Source: UBA11606 sp964513285 (GTDB taxonomy: Bacteria > Actinomycetota > Acidimicrobiia > Acidimicrobiales > Aldehydirespiratoraceae). From it: a stretch of 12,111 nt of DNA. The translations under genes were made by a program, and so were the position numbers. Under the pieces are notes generated by a model, which saw only the letters and a program-made list of their open reading frames with translations, ran no database searches and was not told the DNA's origin. This document shows positions 1 through 6,595 of the stretch, one piece after another. The stretch covers positions 1-12,111 of the forward strand of contig CAZEML010000133.1 of assembly GCA_964513285.1 (NCBI GenBank), in the 5' to 3' direction. Position 1 is the first letter of the stretch; each line of letters opens with the position of its first letter.

Positions 1-146
1 ACGTCGAAGAGGGCTTCGACGGCGTTGCGGATCTCGGGCTTCGCCGCGCTCGGGGCGACGACGAAGGTGTAGACGTTGTCCTCGAGCAGCCCGTAGCTCT
101 TCTCAGAGACGACGGGACGCAGCAGGACGTCGCGGTGATCCTTCAC
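1..146 (-). CDS. rplW: 50S ribosomal protein L23 (partial, N-terminal part)
   Basis: Only the first 48 or so residues are in the window; the gene runs off the left edge. The reading begins MKDHRDVLLRPVVSEKS and continues with a YTFVV strand and KPEIRNAVEALFDV, the normal start of bacterial L23, which binds 23S rRNA near the exit of the peptide tunnel and forms part of the docking site for trigger factor and SRP (known for the family). The start is a GTG at 146 that overlaps the rplD stop in the four bases GTGA, so the two genes are translationally coupled. Position after rplC and rplD is the standard S10-operon order, which supports the call. Confidence 0.95.
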   Translation of the reverse strand, partial: MKDHRDVLLRPVVSEKSYGLLEDNVYTFVVAPSAAKPEIRNAVEALFD

Positions 147-790
147 TCTTCCTCGCTCTCGTCGGCGGCGGCCACGGCTGCGGCACCGGTCGGGAGGGTT
201 TCTTCGGTGAACACGACGACGTCGTTGTTGAGCACGTCGTAGGTGTTGAGCTCGCCCTGGTGCAGGCAGTGCACGTTGGTGAGGTTGCGGAAGCTCTTCC
301 AGGCGTTGACGTCGTCGTCACCGAAGACGATCAGCACCTTGCCCTCGGCGCCGATGGCGCTCAAGGCGGCCACGGCGTCGGCGGTCTTGGGGGACTCGAA
401 GTCCCACTTGTCGACGACGATCACGTTGCCGTCGGCGGCACGGTCCGAGAGGGCCGAGGCGAGCGCCAGCTTGATCATCTTCTTGGGGGTCTTTTGGCCG
501 TAGTCACGGGGCTTGGGGCCATGGGCGATACCGCCGCCGACCCAACCGGGGGCCCGGGTGGTACCGGCACGGGAACGACCGGTGCCCTTCTGGCGCCACG
601 GCTTGGCACCGCCACCACGGACCTCACGACGGGTCTTGGTGGAGTGGGTGCCGGCTCGCTTGGCGGCGAGCTGGGCGGTGACGACCTGGTGCATGACCGA
701 CATGTTCGGCTCGACACCGAAGACGGCGTCGGCGAGGTCGGCGCTGCCGGTGCTCTTGCCGGCCTGGGTCTGGATGGTGACGCTCGCCAT
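143..790 (-). CDS. rplD: 50S ribosomal protein L4
   Basis: A 215-residue protein with the universal L4 segment around residues 55-92: RREVRGGGAKPWRQKGTGRS followed by APGWVGGGIAHGPKPRDY, the loop that reaches into 23S rRNA and lines the exit tunnel. The C-terminus is an acidic tail (DESEEE). The ATG at 790 lies two bases after the rplC stop, so the genes form one transcription unit; the end overlaps the rplW GTG. In gamma-proteobacteria L4 also represses its own S10 operon by acting on the operon leader; whether that holds here is unknown. A long open frame continues upstream through rplC in this frame, but it lacks L4 similarity and is a GC-rich shadow, so ATG 790 is the start. Confidence 0.98.
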   Translation of the reverse strand: MASVTIQTQAGKSTGSADLADAVFGVEPNMSVMHQVVTAQLAAKRAGTHSTKTRREVRGGGAKPWRQKGTGRSRAGTTRAPGWVGGGIAHGPKPRDYGQKTPKKMIKLALASALSDRAADGNVIVVDKWDFESPKTADAVAALSAIGAEGKVLIVFGDDDVNAWKSFRNLTNVHCLHQGELNTYDVLNNDVVVFTEETLPTGAAAVAAADESEEE

Positions 791-792
791 GA

Positions 793-1431
793 TCAGGCTC
801 CCTTCACGGCGTTGCGGACGATCACGGTGGCGCCACGGGCGCCGGGGACCGAGCCCTTGACGAGGACGACCTCGGCCTCGGGATCGCTCTTGACGACCTG
901 GAGGTTGAGGGTGGTGACCTTGTCGTTGCCCATGCGGCCCGGGAGCTTCTTGCCCTTGAAGACGCGGCCCGGGGTGGCGCACTGGCCGACCGAGCCCGGC
1001 TTGCGGTGCACGCGGTGCGCACCGTGCGAGGCGGGCGCACCGCCGAAGCCGTGACGCTTCATCGCACCGGCGAAGCCCTTGCCTCGGCTGACGGCGGTCA
1101 CGTCGACCAGCTCGCCCTGCTCGAGGATGTCGGCGCCGATCTCCTGGCCGACGGTGAACTCGCTCACGTCGTCGAGGCGCAGCTCGACGAGCTTGCGGCC
1201 CGCGTCGACGCCGGCCTTGCGGAAATGCCCCGCTTCAGGCTGGGTGAGCTTGTTCTCATCCCGCACGCCGAGCGTGACCTGGATGGCGCTGTAGCCGTCG
1301 CTGTCAGGTGTCTTGACCTGCACGACACGGCACGGGGAGACGCGCAACACGGTGACCGGGACGATGCGGTTCTCCTCGTCCCAGACCTGCGTCATGCCGA
1401 CTTTCTCGCCGACGATCGCCTTGGTGGCCAT
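793..1431 (-). CDS. rplC: 50S ribosomal protein L3
   Basis: A 212-residue protein, normal length for L3. It starts MATKAIVGEKVGMTQVWDE, has the GKGFAGAMKRHGFGG loop that approaches the peptidyl transferase centre, and the SVGQCATPGRVFKGKKLPGR segment; the Gln there corresponds to the residue methylated by PrmB in E. coli. AGGA lies nine bases before the ATG. It is first in the rplC-rplD-rplW block, but unlike the usual S10 operon it is not preceded by rpsJ. Upstream is a 264-base gap with a promoter-like sequence and a structured leader, and then a divergent transporter gene, so this block must be transcribed independently of rpsJ. Confidence 0.98.
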   Translation of the reverse strand: MATKAIVGEKVGMTQVWDEENRIVPVTVLRVSPCRVVQVKTPDSDGYSAIQVTLGVRDENKLTQPEAGHFRKAGVDAGRKLVELRLDDVSEFTVGQEIGADILEQGELVDVTAVSRGKGFAGAMKRHGFGGAPASHGAHRVHRKPGSVGQCATPGRVFKGKKLPGRMGNDKVTTLNLQVVKSDPEAEVVLVKGSVPGARGATVIVRNAVKGA

Positions 1432-1614
1432 GATTGCTTCCTACGGTTCGGAGCGAAGGAACCCCTTCGCTGCATCGAATGTGAGTCCCGAGGGATTCAC
1501 GCGAACGCTCCGCACGGGCAAGCCCGGCGGAGCGTCAGTTCGGTTTTGCCGTGCGGTTCCCGGAGGCCTGCACGGACGTCGATTGCGGGTGGTCGGACGA
1601 GTCCGATCACACGA
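1432..1614 (-). promoter_or_regulatory. Long hairpin-rich 5' leader of the rplC block
   Basis: Between the predicted rplC promoter and the rplC ATG lie about 185 bases without a gene on either strand. They contain a series of inverted repeats: 1452-1471 (8-bp perfect stem, four-base loop), 1481-1500 (8 bp with one mismatch when read as minus-strand RNA), 1505-1535 (9-bp stem plus an inner 4-bp stem), 1549-1575 (6-bp outer stem) and 1593-1606 (6 bp). None is followed by a T run, so they do not look like terminators. Structured leaders of similar size control the S10 operon in E. coli through L4; a similar role here is inference. Confidence 0.5.
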
Positions 1615-1621
1615 GGTCTCA

Positions 1622-1650
1622 AGGCTAACGGCTCCGCTCGCCTGAACCAA
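1622..1650 (-). promoter_or_regulatory. Candidate promoter for rplC-rplD-rplW
   Basis: On the minus strand TTGGTT (1645-1650) and TAGCCT (1622-1627) are 17 bases apart, the standard spacing for a -35/-10 pair. The -35 is a weak match (3 of 6). Transcription would start near 1615, giving a leader of about 185 bases. Some promoter is needed here because rpsJ is over 10 kb away and followed by strong hairpins. Confidence 0.4.
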
Positions 1651-1682
1651 CCGAGCGGGCGAGCGGAAATTCGTCGGGCGAG

Positions 1683-1688
1683 TAAGGT
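1683..1688 (+). promoter_or_regulatory. Leaderless -10 box of the AI-2E gene
   Basis: TAAGGT ends seven bases before the ATG at 1696, and no Shine-Dalgarno sequence precedes the ATG. This spacing puts the transcription start at or next to the start codon, as in leaderless actinobacterial transcripts. The same TAnnGT arrangement occurs before the peptidase gene (5806) and the nucleotidyltransferase gene (7764). Confidence 0.5.
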
Positions 1689-1695
1689 GCCCGCC

Positions 1696-2895
1696 ATGGC
1701 CGACGACGAGGTCGCAGAACCCTCGGACGAACCCGATCTCGACACGCCCGCCGTCCACGAAGACGGCGAGATCGTCGTCGTGCCGGGCGACAGGATCGAG
1801 CCCGACACCAAGGTCCCCCGCTGGGTGATCAAGGCGATCGCCTTGTTCTGGGTCGGCTGGGCGGTCACCTATCTCGGTACCGGCATGCTGCGGGCACTGC
1901 GCAGCTTCGTGATCATCGTCGTGATCTCGCTGTTCTTCTCCTTCGCCATCGAACCGGCGGTCAATCGCATGGAGCGGTGGGGGGTCCGCCGCGGGCTCGG
2001 CGTCTGGATCACCTATCTGGCGATCCTCGTCGGGATCGTGGGGTTCTCCGCCGCGATGGGGACCGCGCTCGCCACCCAGATCAACAGCTTCGTCGACGAG
2101 GCCCCCCGCTACGTCGAAGACGCCGAATCCTGGCTGCAGGACAACGTCGACGAAGACATCGATCTCCAGCGGATCAGCGACGAATTCGTCGACGGTGGTG
2201 GCGCTGCCGACCTCGCCAACCGGTTCGCCGACGACGTGGTCAACCTGGGCACCACCGTCGTCAACATCTTCTTGCAGACCTTCACGGTGCTGTTGTTCAC
2301 CTTCTACCTCGTCGCCGAAGGCCCCCAGCTCCGGCGCACGGTCTGCTCGTTCCTGCCGCCGGCCCGCCAACGCGTGGTGCTCGGCATCTGGGACCTCGCG
2401 ATCGAGAAGACGGGCGGCTACATCTACAGCCGCAGCATCCTGGCGGCCCTGTCGGCGCTGTTCCATTGGGTGGCGTTCGAGCTCATCGGTGTGCCGTTCC
2501 CGATCCCGTTGGCCATCTTCGTCGGCATCGTCAGCCAGTTCATCCCCGTGGTCGGCACCTATCTGGCCGGGGCCCTCCCCATCATCATCACGGTGATCGA
2601 CTCGCCGCGGAACGCCTTGTTCGTGCTCATCGCGGTGTTCGCGTACCAGCAAGTCGAGAACTATCTCTTCGCGCCGCGGGTCACCGCCCAGACGATGGAG
2701 ATCCACGTCGCGGTCGCCTTCGCCTCGGTGTTGATCGGCTCCGCGTTGCTCGGCGTGGTCGGGGCGCTGCTCGCCCTCCCGTTCGCGGCGACCGCTCAAG
2801 CGTTCGTCGCTGGCTACCGTCAGCACTTCGACGTCGAGGAAGACGCCCTCACCGAGAGCGCACAACGGCGTGGTCGCGGCGAGAAACCCTCGTAG
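1696..2895 (+). CDS. AI-2E family transporter (membrane permease)
   Basis: A 399-residue membrane protein. The first 40 residues are acidic and hydrophilic. Two hydrophobic segments follow at about 42-85 (WVIKAIALFWVGWAVTYLG, then FVIIVVISLFFSFAIEPAV), a third near 100-120, then a soluble acidic stretch, a TM with FTVLLFTFYLVAEGP, and a C-terminal group of TMs. FVGIVSQFIPVVGTYLAG and FAYQQVENYLFAPRV match the conserved end of the AI-2E/PerM family (PF01594). Members include TqsA and sodium/proton antiporters, so the substrate cannot be read from sequence and the family name should not be taken as proof of AI-2 transport. The gene is divergent from rplC and followed by a perfect palindrome; I see no functional link to the peptide genes downstream. 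Start: ATG 1696 with a leaderless promoter; the open frame extends upstream without family similarity. Confidence 0.9.
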   Translation: MADDEVAEPSDEPDLDTPAVHEDGEIVVVPGDRIEPDTKVPRWVIKAIALFWVGWAVTYLGTGMLRALRSFVIIVVISLFFSFAIEPAVNRMERWGVRRGLGVWITYLAILVGIVGFSAAMGTALATQINSFVDEAPRYVEDAESWLQDNVDEDIDLQRISDEFVDGGGAADLANRFADDVVNLGTTVVNIFLQTFTVLLFTFYLVAEGPQLRRTVCSFLPPARQRVVLGIWDLAIEKTGGYIYSRSILAALSALFHWVAFELIGVPFPIPLAIFVGIVSQFIPVVGTYLAGALPIIITVIDSPRNALFVLIAVFAYQQVENYLFAPRVTAQTMEIHVAVAFASVLIGSALLGVVGALLALPFAATAQAFVAGYRQHFDVEEDALTESAQRRGRGEKPS

Positions 2896-2913
2896 TCGGC
2901 GCTCGAGCGCCGA
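2896..2913 (+). terminator. Palindrome directly after the AI-2E stop codon
   Basis: TCGGCGCTCGAGCGCCGA is a perfect 18-base palindrome beginning at the first base after the TAG stop. It can fold into a 7-bp stem with a TCGA loop. There is no T tract, so termination is plausible but not certain. A second short palindrome (GCCCGCGGGC, 2938-2947) lies just before the next gene. Confidence 0.4.
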
Positions 2914-2967
2914 TGGAGTGACACGTGACCCACCCGCGCCCGCGGGCCGACCTGAACGGAGCACTCC

Positions 2968-3231
2968 ATGGCCATTCGACGCGCTGACGGCGTCAGCCAC
3001 GAACCGAGCGGCGACAACGTCGTCATCCTCGACGCAGCCGGTTCGGTGATGACCACCCTCAACGAGGTCGGCACGATCATCTGGAACGAACTCGCCGAGC
3101 AGGCCGAGGTGTCGGGCATCGTCGAGCAACTCGCGGAGAAGTTCCCCGACATCAGCAAGACCGAGCTCACGGCGGACGTCGAGGAATTCATTGCGAGCCT
3201 CGCCGCAGCCGAACTGGTCGTCGTCGACTGA
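2968..3231 (+). CDS. PqqD family peptide chaperone (RiPP recognition element)
   Basis: An 87-residue protein with the PqqD pattern (PF05402): HEPSGDNVVILD (11-22), LNEVGTIIWNEL (31-42), then a helical second half (IVEQLAEKFPDIS, ELTADVEEFIASLAAAELVVVD). PqqD-like domains fold as winged helices and bind the leader of ribosomally made peptides so that tailoring enzymes can act on the core; stand-alone versions occur in PQQ, lasso peptide and related clusters. CGGAG lies eight bases before the ATG. The stop is two bases before the ATPase start, so it heads a pqqD-ABC-ABC operon. The same region holds a kinase, a peptidase, a nucleotidyltransferase and a small Gly/Lys-rich peptide gene with a leader-like N-terminus, which makes that peptide the natural partner (inference). 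Confidence 0.88.
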   Translation: MAIRRADGVSHEPSGDNVVILDAAGSVMTTLNEVGTIIWNELAEQAEVSGIVEQLAEKFPDISKTELTADVEEFIASLAAAELVVVD

Positions 3232-3233
3232 CG

Positions 3234-4028
3234 ATGCTCGACGTCTGCGGCGTCTCGATGGTGTACGACCCGCCGAAGGGCATCCTTCGGCTGCTCGTGC
3301 GCGCCGCCGCGACCGAGCCCGTCCAGGCCCTCGACGACGTCGACCTCCACGTCGCGGCGGGTGAAGTACTCGGCTTGATCGGGCCGAACGGCGCCGGGAA
3401 GTCGACCCTCATCCGTTCGATCACCGGGCTCGTTCAGCCGACCGCAGGCACGATCACCATCGATGAGCGGCCCGTCACCGCCGGCGATGCCGAGACCACG
3501 CGTCGATTCGGCCTGTCGCTGCCCGAAGAGCGATCGTTCCACTGGCGGCTCACCGGACGGCAGAACCTCCAGTACTTCGCGGCGCTCGCCGGGCTCGACA
3601 AGGCAACCGCCGCCACGCGGATCGACACCGCAATGGAGGAACGGAACCTCGCGCATCGCGACAAGGCGGTGTTCGGCTACTCCTCGGGAATGTTGGCGCA
3701 GCTCGGGATCGCCCGAGCGATGCTGCACGAGCCGCCGTTGCTGCTGCTCGACGAGCCGACCCGGAGCCTCGACCCGATCGCCGGCCGCGAGGTGTGCGAC
3801 CAGGTGCGTGCCCTCGCCGCAGAAGGAACCGCCGTCTTGATGGCCAACCATCGACTCGACGAGGTGGTCCAGGCGTGCGACCGGGTGGTCGCCCTCGTCG
3901 GCGGCACGATCATGTGGACCGGCGAGGCCGCGGAGATCGCCGACGACCCCACCGGACTCGGCAGGCGGCTGCAGGCGCTCGTCGACGAGCACGCCGCTGG
4001 TGAACAAGGGGCCGAGGATGAGCGCTGA
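3234..4028 (+). CDS. ABC transporter ATP-binding protein
   Basis: A 264-residue nucleotide-binding subunit. Walker A is GPNGAGKST (50-58), the signature is YSSGM (149-153) in place of LSGGQ, Walker B is LLLLDEPT (169-176) and the switch His is in ANHRLDE (His206). The Q-loop position reads SLPEERSFHW, a variant also seen in other ABC-2 exporters. YSSGM signatures are frequent in exporters of polysaccharides, drugs and peptides. It is tightly coupled: two bases after pqqD, and its last 11 bases overlap the permease gene. Together with the permease it probably forms a homodimer-ATPase/ABC-2 exporter. Export of the 43-residue peptide or its mature form is inference from context. Neither subunit has a C39 peptidase domain, so any leader removal would need a separate enzyme. 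Confidence 0.92.
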   Translation: MLDVCGVSMVYDPPKGILRLLVRAAATEPVQALDDVDLHVAAGEVLGLIGPNGAGKSTLIRSITGLVQPTAGTITIDERPVTAGDAETTRRFGLSLPEERSFHWRLTGRQNLQYFAALAGLDKATAATRIDTAMEERNLAHRDKAVFGYSSGMLAQLGIARAMLHEPPLLLLDEPTRSLDPIAGREVCDQVRALAAEGTAVLMANHRLDEVVQACDRVVALVGGTIMWTGEAAEIADDPTGLGRRLQALVDEHAAGEQGAEDER

Positions 4029-4827
4029 CACCCGACGCATCGGCGCGATCTTCCGCAAGGACCTCATCACACTGACGTCGTATCGCGTGCACCTGCTGAT
4101 GCGGTTCGTCCAGGTCTGGTACGTCGCGATCAGCTTCTACTTCGTCGGCGAGTTCGTCGGCGACCCCGATGCGATCAGCGAGTTCGAAGGCGGCTACTTC
4201 GAGTTCGTGCTGATCGGGTCGGTCGTGGCGAGCTTCGTCTCGATCGGGTTGGGTTCGTTTGCCGGAACGATCGGGGAGGAGCAAGACCAGGGCACCCTCG
4301 AGTCGATCCTGACCACCCCCACCCCGATGTGGGTCCTCGTCGTCGCCAGCCACTCGATCCCCCTGATCTTTCTCACCATCGAGACGGTGATCGTCCTCGC
4401 GGTTGCGCTGAGCTTCTTCGGGTCCGGGGTCAGCATCTACGGCCTCTTGGCGGCGACGCCCGTGCTGTTGTTGACGGCGGCTTCGTTCGCTCCGCTGGGC
4501 ATCCTGTCGGCCGCGTTCATCATCCTCGTGAAGCGCGGCGACCCGTTCAGCGGGCCCGTGCAGCAGGTGGCGATGCTGCTCTCTGGAGCGATGTTCCCGA
4601 TCTCGGTCCTGCCCGGATGGCTCCAGGCGTTCGCGGATGTGATCCCGGCCACCTATGGCGTCCGAGCGACCCGAAGGCTGACCCAGCAAAACGATGGCCT
4701 GCTCGAGGTCTGGCCCGAAGTGGGGGTCCTCGTCGGCTTCACCGCGATCGCACTGCCGATCGCCCTCTGGGCCTTCCGGCGCGCCGTCCTCGTCGCGCGC
4801 AAGGCCGGAACGCTCGGCACCTACTGA
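4018..4827 (+). CDS. ABC-2 type permease
   Basis: A 269-residue membrane protein with about six hydrophobic segments and the ABC-2 pattern: a cytoplasmic amphipathic N-terminus (AIFRKDLITLTSYR), a GTIGEEQDQGTLESILTTP cytoplasmic loop after TM2, and the late signature GAMFPISVLPGWLQAFADVIP followed by ATYGVRATRR. I chose ATG 4018 because AAGGGG lies six bases before it; an in-frame GTG at 4000 has no better site. It overlaps the ATPase gene by 11 bases, so the two are translated together. Its end overlaps the end of the convergent kinase gene by seven bases. The substrate is not visible in the sequence. Confidence 0.9.
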   Translation: MSADTRRIGAIFRKDLITLTSYRVHLLMRFVQVWYVAISFYFVGEFVGDPDAISEFEGGYFEFVLIGSVVASFVSIGLGSFAGTIGEEQDQGTLESILTTPTPMWVLVVASHSIPLIFLTIETVIVLAVALSFFGSGVSIYGLLAATPVLLLTAASFAPLGILSAAFIILVKRGDPFSGPVQQVAMLLSGAMFPISVLPGWLQAFADVIPATYGVRATRRLTQQNDGLLEVWPEVGVLVGFTAIALPIALWAFRRAVLVARKAGTLGTY

Positions 4828-5759
4828 CCGAACTGCGCCCACGCCTCGTCGAGCAACTCGATCGCACGAGGCACACGGCGATCGATGTCGACGGCATGTT
4901 CGAGCTGCACGGCGGGGATGTCGAGGAAGGTCCCGACCGCGCGGAGGTAGCGCCGGAGCACGTACGGGAACGGTGGGCCCGGGAGGGCATCGTCGAACAC
5001 GGAGAGATCCCCGGCGGACCCGACCGCGACGGCACCATCGCTTCCGTGGCTGACCGACACGATCCCGACGAGACGGCGCCGGCCTGTCGCGAGGAGGTCG
5101 ACCGGGAGTTGTACCCGGCCTCGATCGCCGCCCTCCGGGGTGCCGAGGAGGCCGTAGCGGTCCGCGATCTCGCGCGGCACGTACGGGGTGCGAAAAACGG
5201 CCTCGATCGTGCCGTCGTCGGGGCGGTACACACAGAGGTCGTCGCCGAGGAGATCCCAGCCACCCACCAGGGCGGCACCGGCGAGGGTCGACTTGCCGGC
5301 GCCCGAGCGCCCGACAAGCAGCATCGCCGCGTCCCCGCGACTGACCACGGCCGCGTGCAGCATCATCTGATCCGGACGGGCGACCGCTGCGGCAATGCCG
5401 AACTGGACCAGGTCGTCGAAGCGATCCTCCTGGTGTCCGTTCTGGATCGGTCCGCCCACCACGACCTGATCCGCCTCGACGCGGACCACCATCTCGTCGT
5501 CCCCCATCCAGAGCCGGTCACCGTCGGACCAGCCCTGGTACCCCTCCACGTTCACGACCTCGAGCGCCTCGGGCGGCCAGGGAACCTCCGGCCCGAGACG
5601 GAGTTGCAGGGCCGGCGCCGCAGCGGTGGACGAGGCGCCGAGACGACCGCGGGCGGTCGCGGCATACCGGTCGTCAGCTGCGTGGACACCGACCGAGATC
5701 CCCGCGACATCAGCGACCCAGAGAAGCGCATCGCGATCCATCGGCTCATCAAAGTCCAT
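4821..5759 (-). CDS. HPr kinase/phosphorylase-like protein (peptide-cluster kinase)
   Basis: A 312-residue protein. The C-terminal half carries an HprK-type P-loop, LLVGRSGAGKSTLAG (148-161), preceded by MMLHAAVVSRGDAA and followed by LLGDDLCVYRPDDG (170-183), where HprK proteins have their acidic metal/catalytic pair. The N-terminal half (residues 1-125) is not recognisable to me. True HprK acts on HPr of the sugar phosphotransferase system; shorter relatives occur in RiPP clusters, where lasso-associated kinases phosphorylate a Ser of the precursor (established for the lasso kinases). There is no HPr gene here, and the neighbours (PqqD, peptidase, peptide, nucleotidyltransferase) suggest a peptide substrate. 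The start ATG 5759 has GGAG about eight bases upstream; a later in-frame Met at 5741 is less likely. The gene diverges from the peptidase gene with a 46-base gap. Confidence 0.8.
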   Translation of the reverse strand: MDFDEPMDRDALLWVADVAGISVGVHAADDRYAATARGRLGASSTAAAPALQLRLGPEVPWPPEALEVVNVEGYQGWSDGDRLWMGDDEMVVRVEADQVVVGGPIQNGHQEDRFDDLVQFGIAAAVARPDQMMLHAAVVSRGDAAMLLVGRSGAGKSTLAGAALVGGWDLLGDDLCVYRPDDGTIEAVFRTPYVPREIADRYGLLGTPEGGDRGRVQLPVDLLATGRRRLVGIVSVSHGSDGAVAVGSAGDLSVFDDALPGPPFPYVLRRYLRAVGTFLDIPAVQLEHAVDIDRRVPRAIELLDEAWAQFGQ

Positions 5760-5791
5760 GGCGCCGCTCCAGACGGGGATCGCCCAGCCGC

Positions 5792-5797
5792 TACGGT
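5792..5797 (+). promoter_or_regulatory. Leaderless -10 box of the peptidase gene
   Basis: TACGGT ends eight bases before the GTG at 5806. No ribosome binding site lies between them. The match to the boxes before 1696 and 7764 is the main reason to accept GTG 5806 as the start. Confidence 0.45.
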
Positions 5798-5805
5798 CAG
5801 CGGAC

Positions 5806-6234
5806 GTGCCCGATGATGTCCCGGATCCCGATGTCACCGCACGCCTGCTGCGCGTGCGCCTCGCATCGGGACCGCTGCACCTACCAGTCGCTGGCGCGAG
5901 CATGCGAGGGGTCATCGAATCCGGCTCGACCGTCGAGGTCCACCGTGCCGACGGGCCCCGCATCGGCGAGATCTGGGCGTTCGCCGACGACCTCGGCCGG
6001 GTCTTGGTGCATCGCGTACGCCACATCGGCCCGGATGGGGTCATCGGGCGCGGGAGCGGCAACCCGATCGACGACGATCCCGTCGGCCATCAGCGCCTGA
6101 TCGGCAGGGTGCTTGCCGCGACCCATGCGGGCTCGACCCGGCGCTTTGGCCGTTCGGACCAGGTTCGGGCGGCCGCCGCGTTTCGGATCCGGGCGAGCCT
6201 CCGTCGCGTTCGACGGGTCGTTCCCCGGCACTGA
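5806..6234 (+). CDS. S24/S26-type serine peptidase (small)
   Basis: A 142-residue protein with the signal peptidase/LexA-like core. LHLPVAGASMRGVIESGSTV (25-44) holds the presumed nucleophile Ser32 in the G-x-S-M box, and VLVHRVRHIG (66-75) holds His69 at the position used as base in Ser-His S26 peptidases. GRGSGNPIDDDPV (81-93) matches the GDxNxxxD turn region. The Pro normally after SMx is missing (SMRG). No membrane segment is visible, so unlike ordinary signal peptidases it is probably cytoplasmic or associates with a membrane partner. The C-terminus is very basic (FRIRASLRRVRRVVPRH). Directly upstream of the small peptide gene on the same strand, it is the best candidate in the window for leader removal (inference). 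GTG 5806 is chosen over upstream in-frame codons because these would overlap the divergent kinase gene. Confidence 0.72.
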   Translation: MPDDVPDPDVTARLLRVRLASGPLHLPVAGASMRGVIESGSTVEVHRADGPRIGEIWAFADDLGRVLVHRVRHIGPDGVIGRGSGNPIDDDPVGHQRLIGRVLAATHAGSTRRFGRSDQVRAAAAFRIRASLRRVRRVVPRH

Positions 6235-6403
6235 ACGCCGCCACTGGCGGAAGATGGCCCCAGAACCACGTTCAGTGGTAGGTCATATGGCTCAAAACCC
6301 TTAAGTCGTGGGTTTTTCTGCCCACCTCCCCTTTCATTCTGCCCACAGAGAGTGGTACTTCTGAACCTGTACAGGTGAACAGAACCAACCGGGAGGAATG
6401 GAC
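6235..6403 (+). promoter_or_regulatory. Regulatory region upstream of the small peptide gene
   Basis: This 169-base gap is clearly more AT-rich than its surroundings and packed with repeats. TTCTGCCCAC occurs twice, at 6316-6325 and 6337-6346, 21 bases apart (two helical turns). GTGGG at 6308-6312 pairs with CCCAC at 6321-6325. ACCTGTACAGGT (6365-6376) is a perfect 12-base palindrome flanked by TTCTG and CAGAA. ACCAC/GTGGT (6265-6279) and CCGCC/GGCGG (6238-6250) are further inverted repeats, the latter directly after the peptidase stop. I could not assign a convincing -35/-10 pair. The arrangement suggests an independently controlled peptide gene. Confidence 0.5.
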
Positions 6404-6535
6404 ATGTACAACAAGCCTGCGATCAGCAGCCAGATGGACCTTCAGGGCGCGCTCGGCGGCGGGCCCAAGGGCGGCCCCAAGGGCGGCCCCAAGGGCGGCT
6501 ACGGCAGCGGCGGCTTCATCGTCAAGCTGAACTAG
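6404..6535 (+). CDS. Putative RiPP-like precursor peptide, Gly-Gly-Pro-Lys repeats
   Basis: A 43-residue peptide. GGGAGG ends seven bases before ATG 6404, an excellent ribosome site; the ATG at 6398 is only one base from it and is excluded. Residues 1-17 (MYNKPAISSQMDLQGAL) form a leader-like part: Tyr2-x-x-Pro5-x-Ile7 resembles the YxxPxL motif by which lasso-type leaders bind their PqqD-like partner. A GGG stretch (18-20) follows, which could be a cleavage point. Then come three PKGG units (21-32), YGSGGF (33-38) and a hydrophobic/basic end IVKLN. There is no Cys or Thr; Ser35 and Tyr33 are the only hydroxyl side chains in the core. It is flanked by a repeat-rich upstream region and a strong terminator, so it is probably expressed alone at high level. 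I know of no named family for it. Its role as the substrate of the neighbouring enzymes is inference. Confidence 0.82.
   Translation: MYNKPAISSQMDLQGALGGGPKGGPKGGPKGGYGSGGFIVKLN
6458..6493 (+). repeat. Three 12-bp tandem repeats in the peptide gene
   Basis: Units at 6458, 6470 and 6482 read GGCGGGCCCAAG, GGCGGCCCCAAG and GGCGGCCCCAAG, each coding Gly-Gly-Pro-Lys; a further GGCGGC follows. The near-identity at DNA level, including all third positions but one, suggests recent copy-number expansion by slippage, so the number of units may vary between strains. Confidence 0.9.
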
Positions 6536-6595
6536 GCCTGCGCTCGAGCCTTGAGCTCGAACGCACCTTGAACCGGCCGGTTCATCAGAAATGTG

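Noticed and set aside
391..405. GGGACTCGAAGTCCC inside rplD, resembling a DosR box
   Set aside because: The half-sites are five rather than four bases apart, and the sequence codes a conserved part of L4 (WDFESPK), so chance is more likely.
1006..1695. Plus-strand open frame running into the AI-2E gene
   Set aside because: It is antisense to rplC and to the rplC leader, with no family similarity. The AI-2E protein starts at 1696 with a promoter-like box.
2961..2967. GCACTCC directly before the ATG of pqqD, also before the ATG at 9909
   Set aside because: Seven bases shared by two unrelated genes is compatible with chance, and each has its own purine-rich site upstream.
4329..5816. Long plus-strand open frame across the permease and kinase genes
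   Set aside because: It overlaps two well-supported genes and its translation is low-complexity Arg/Gly/Asp-rich with no domain.
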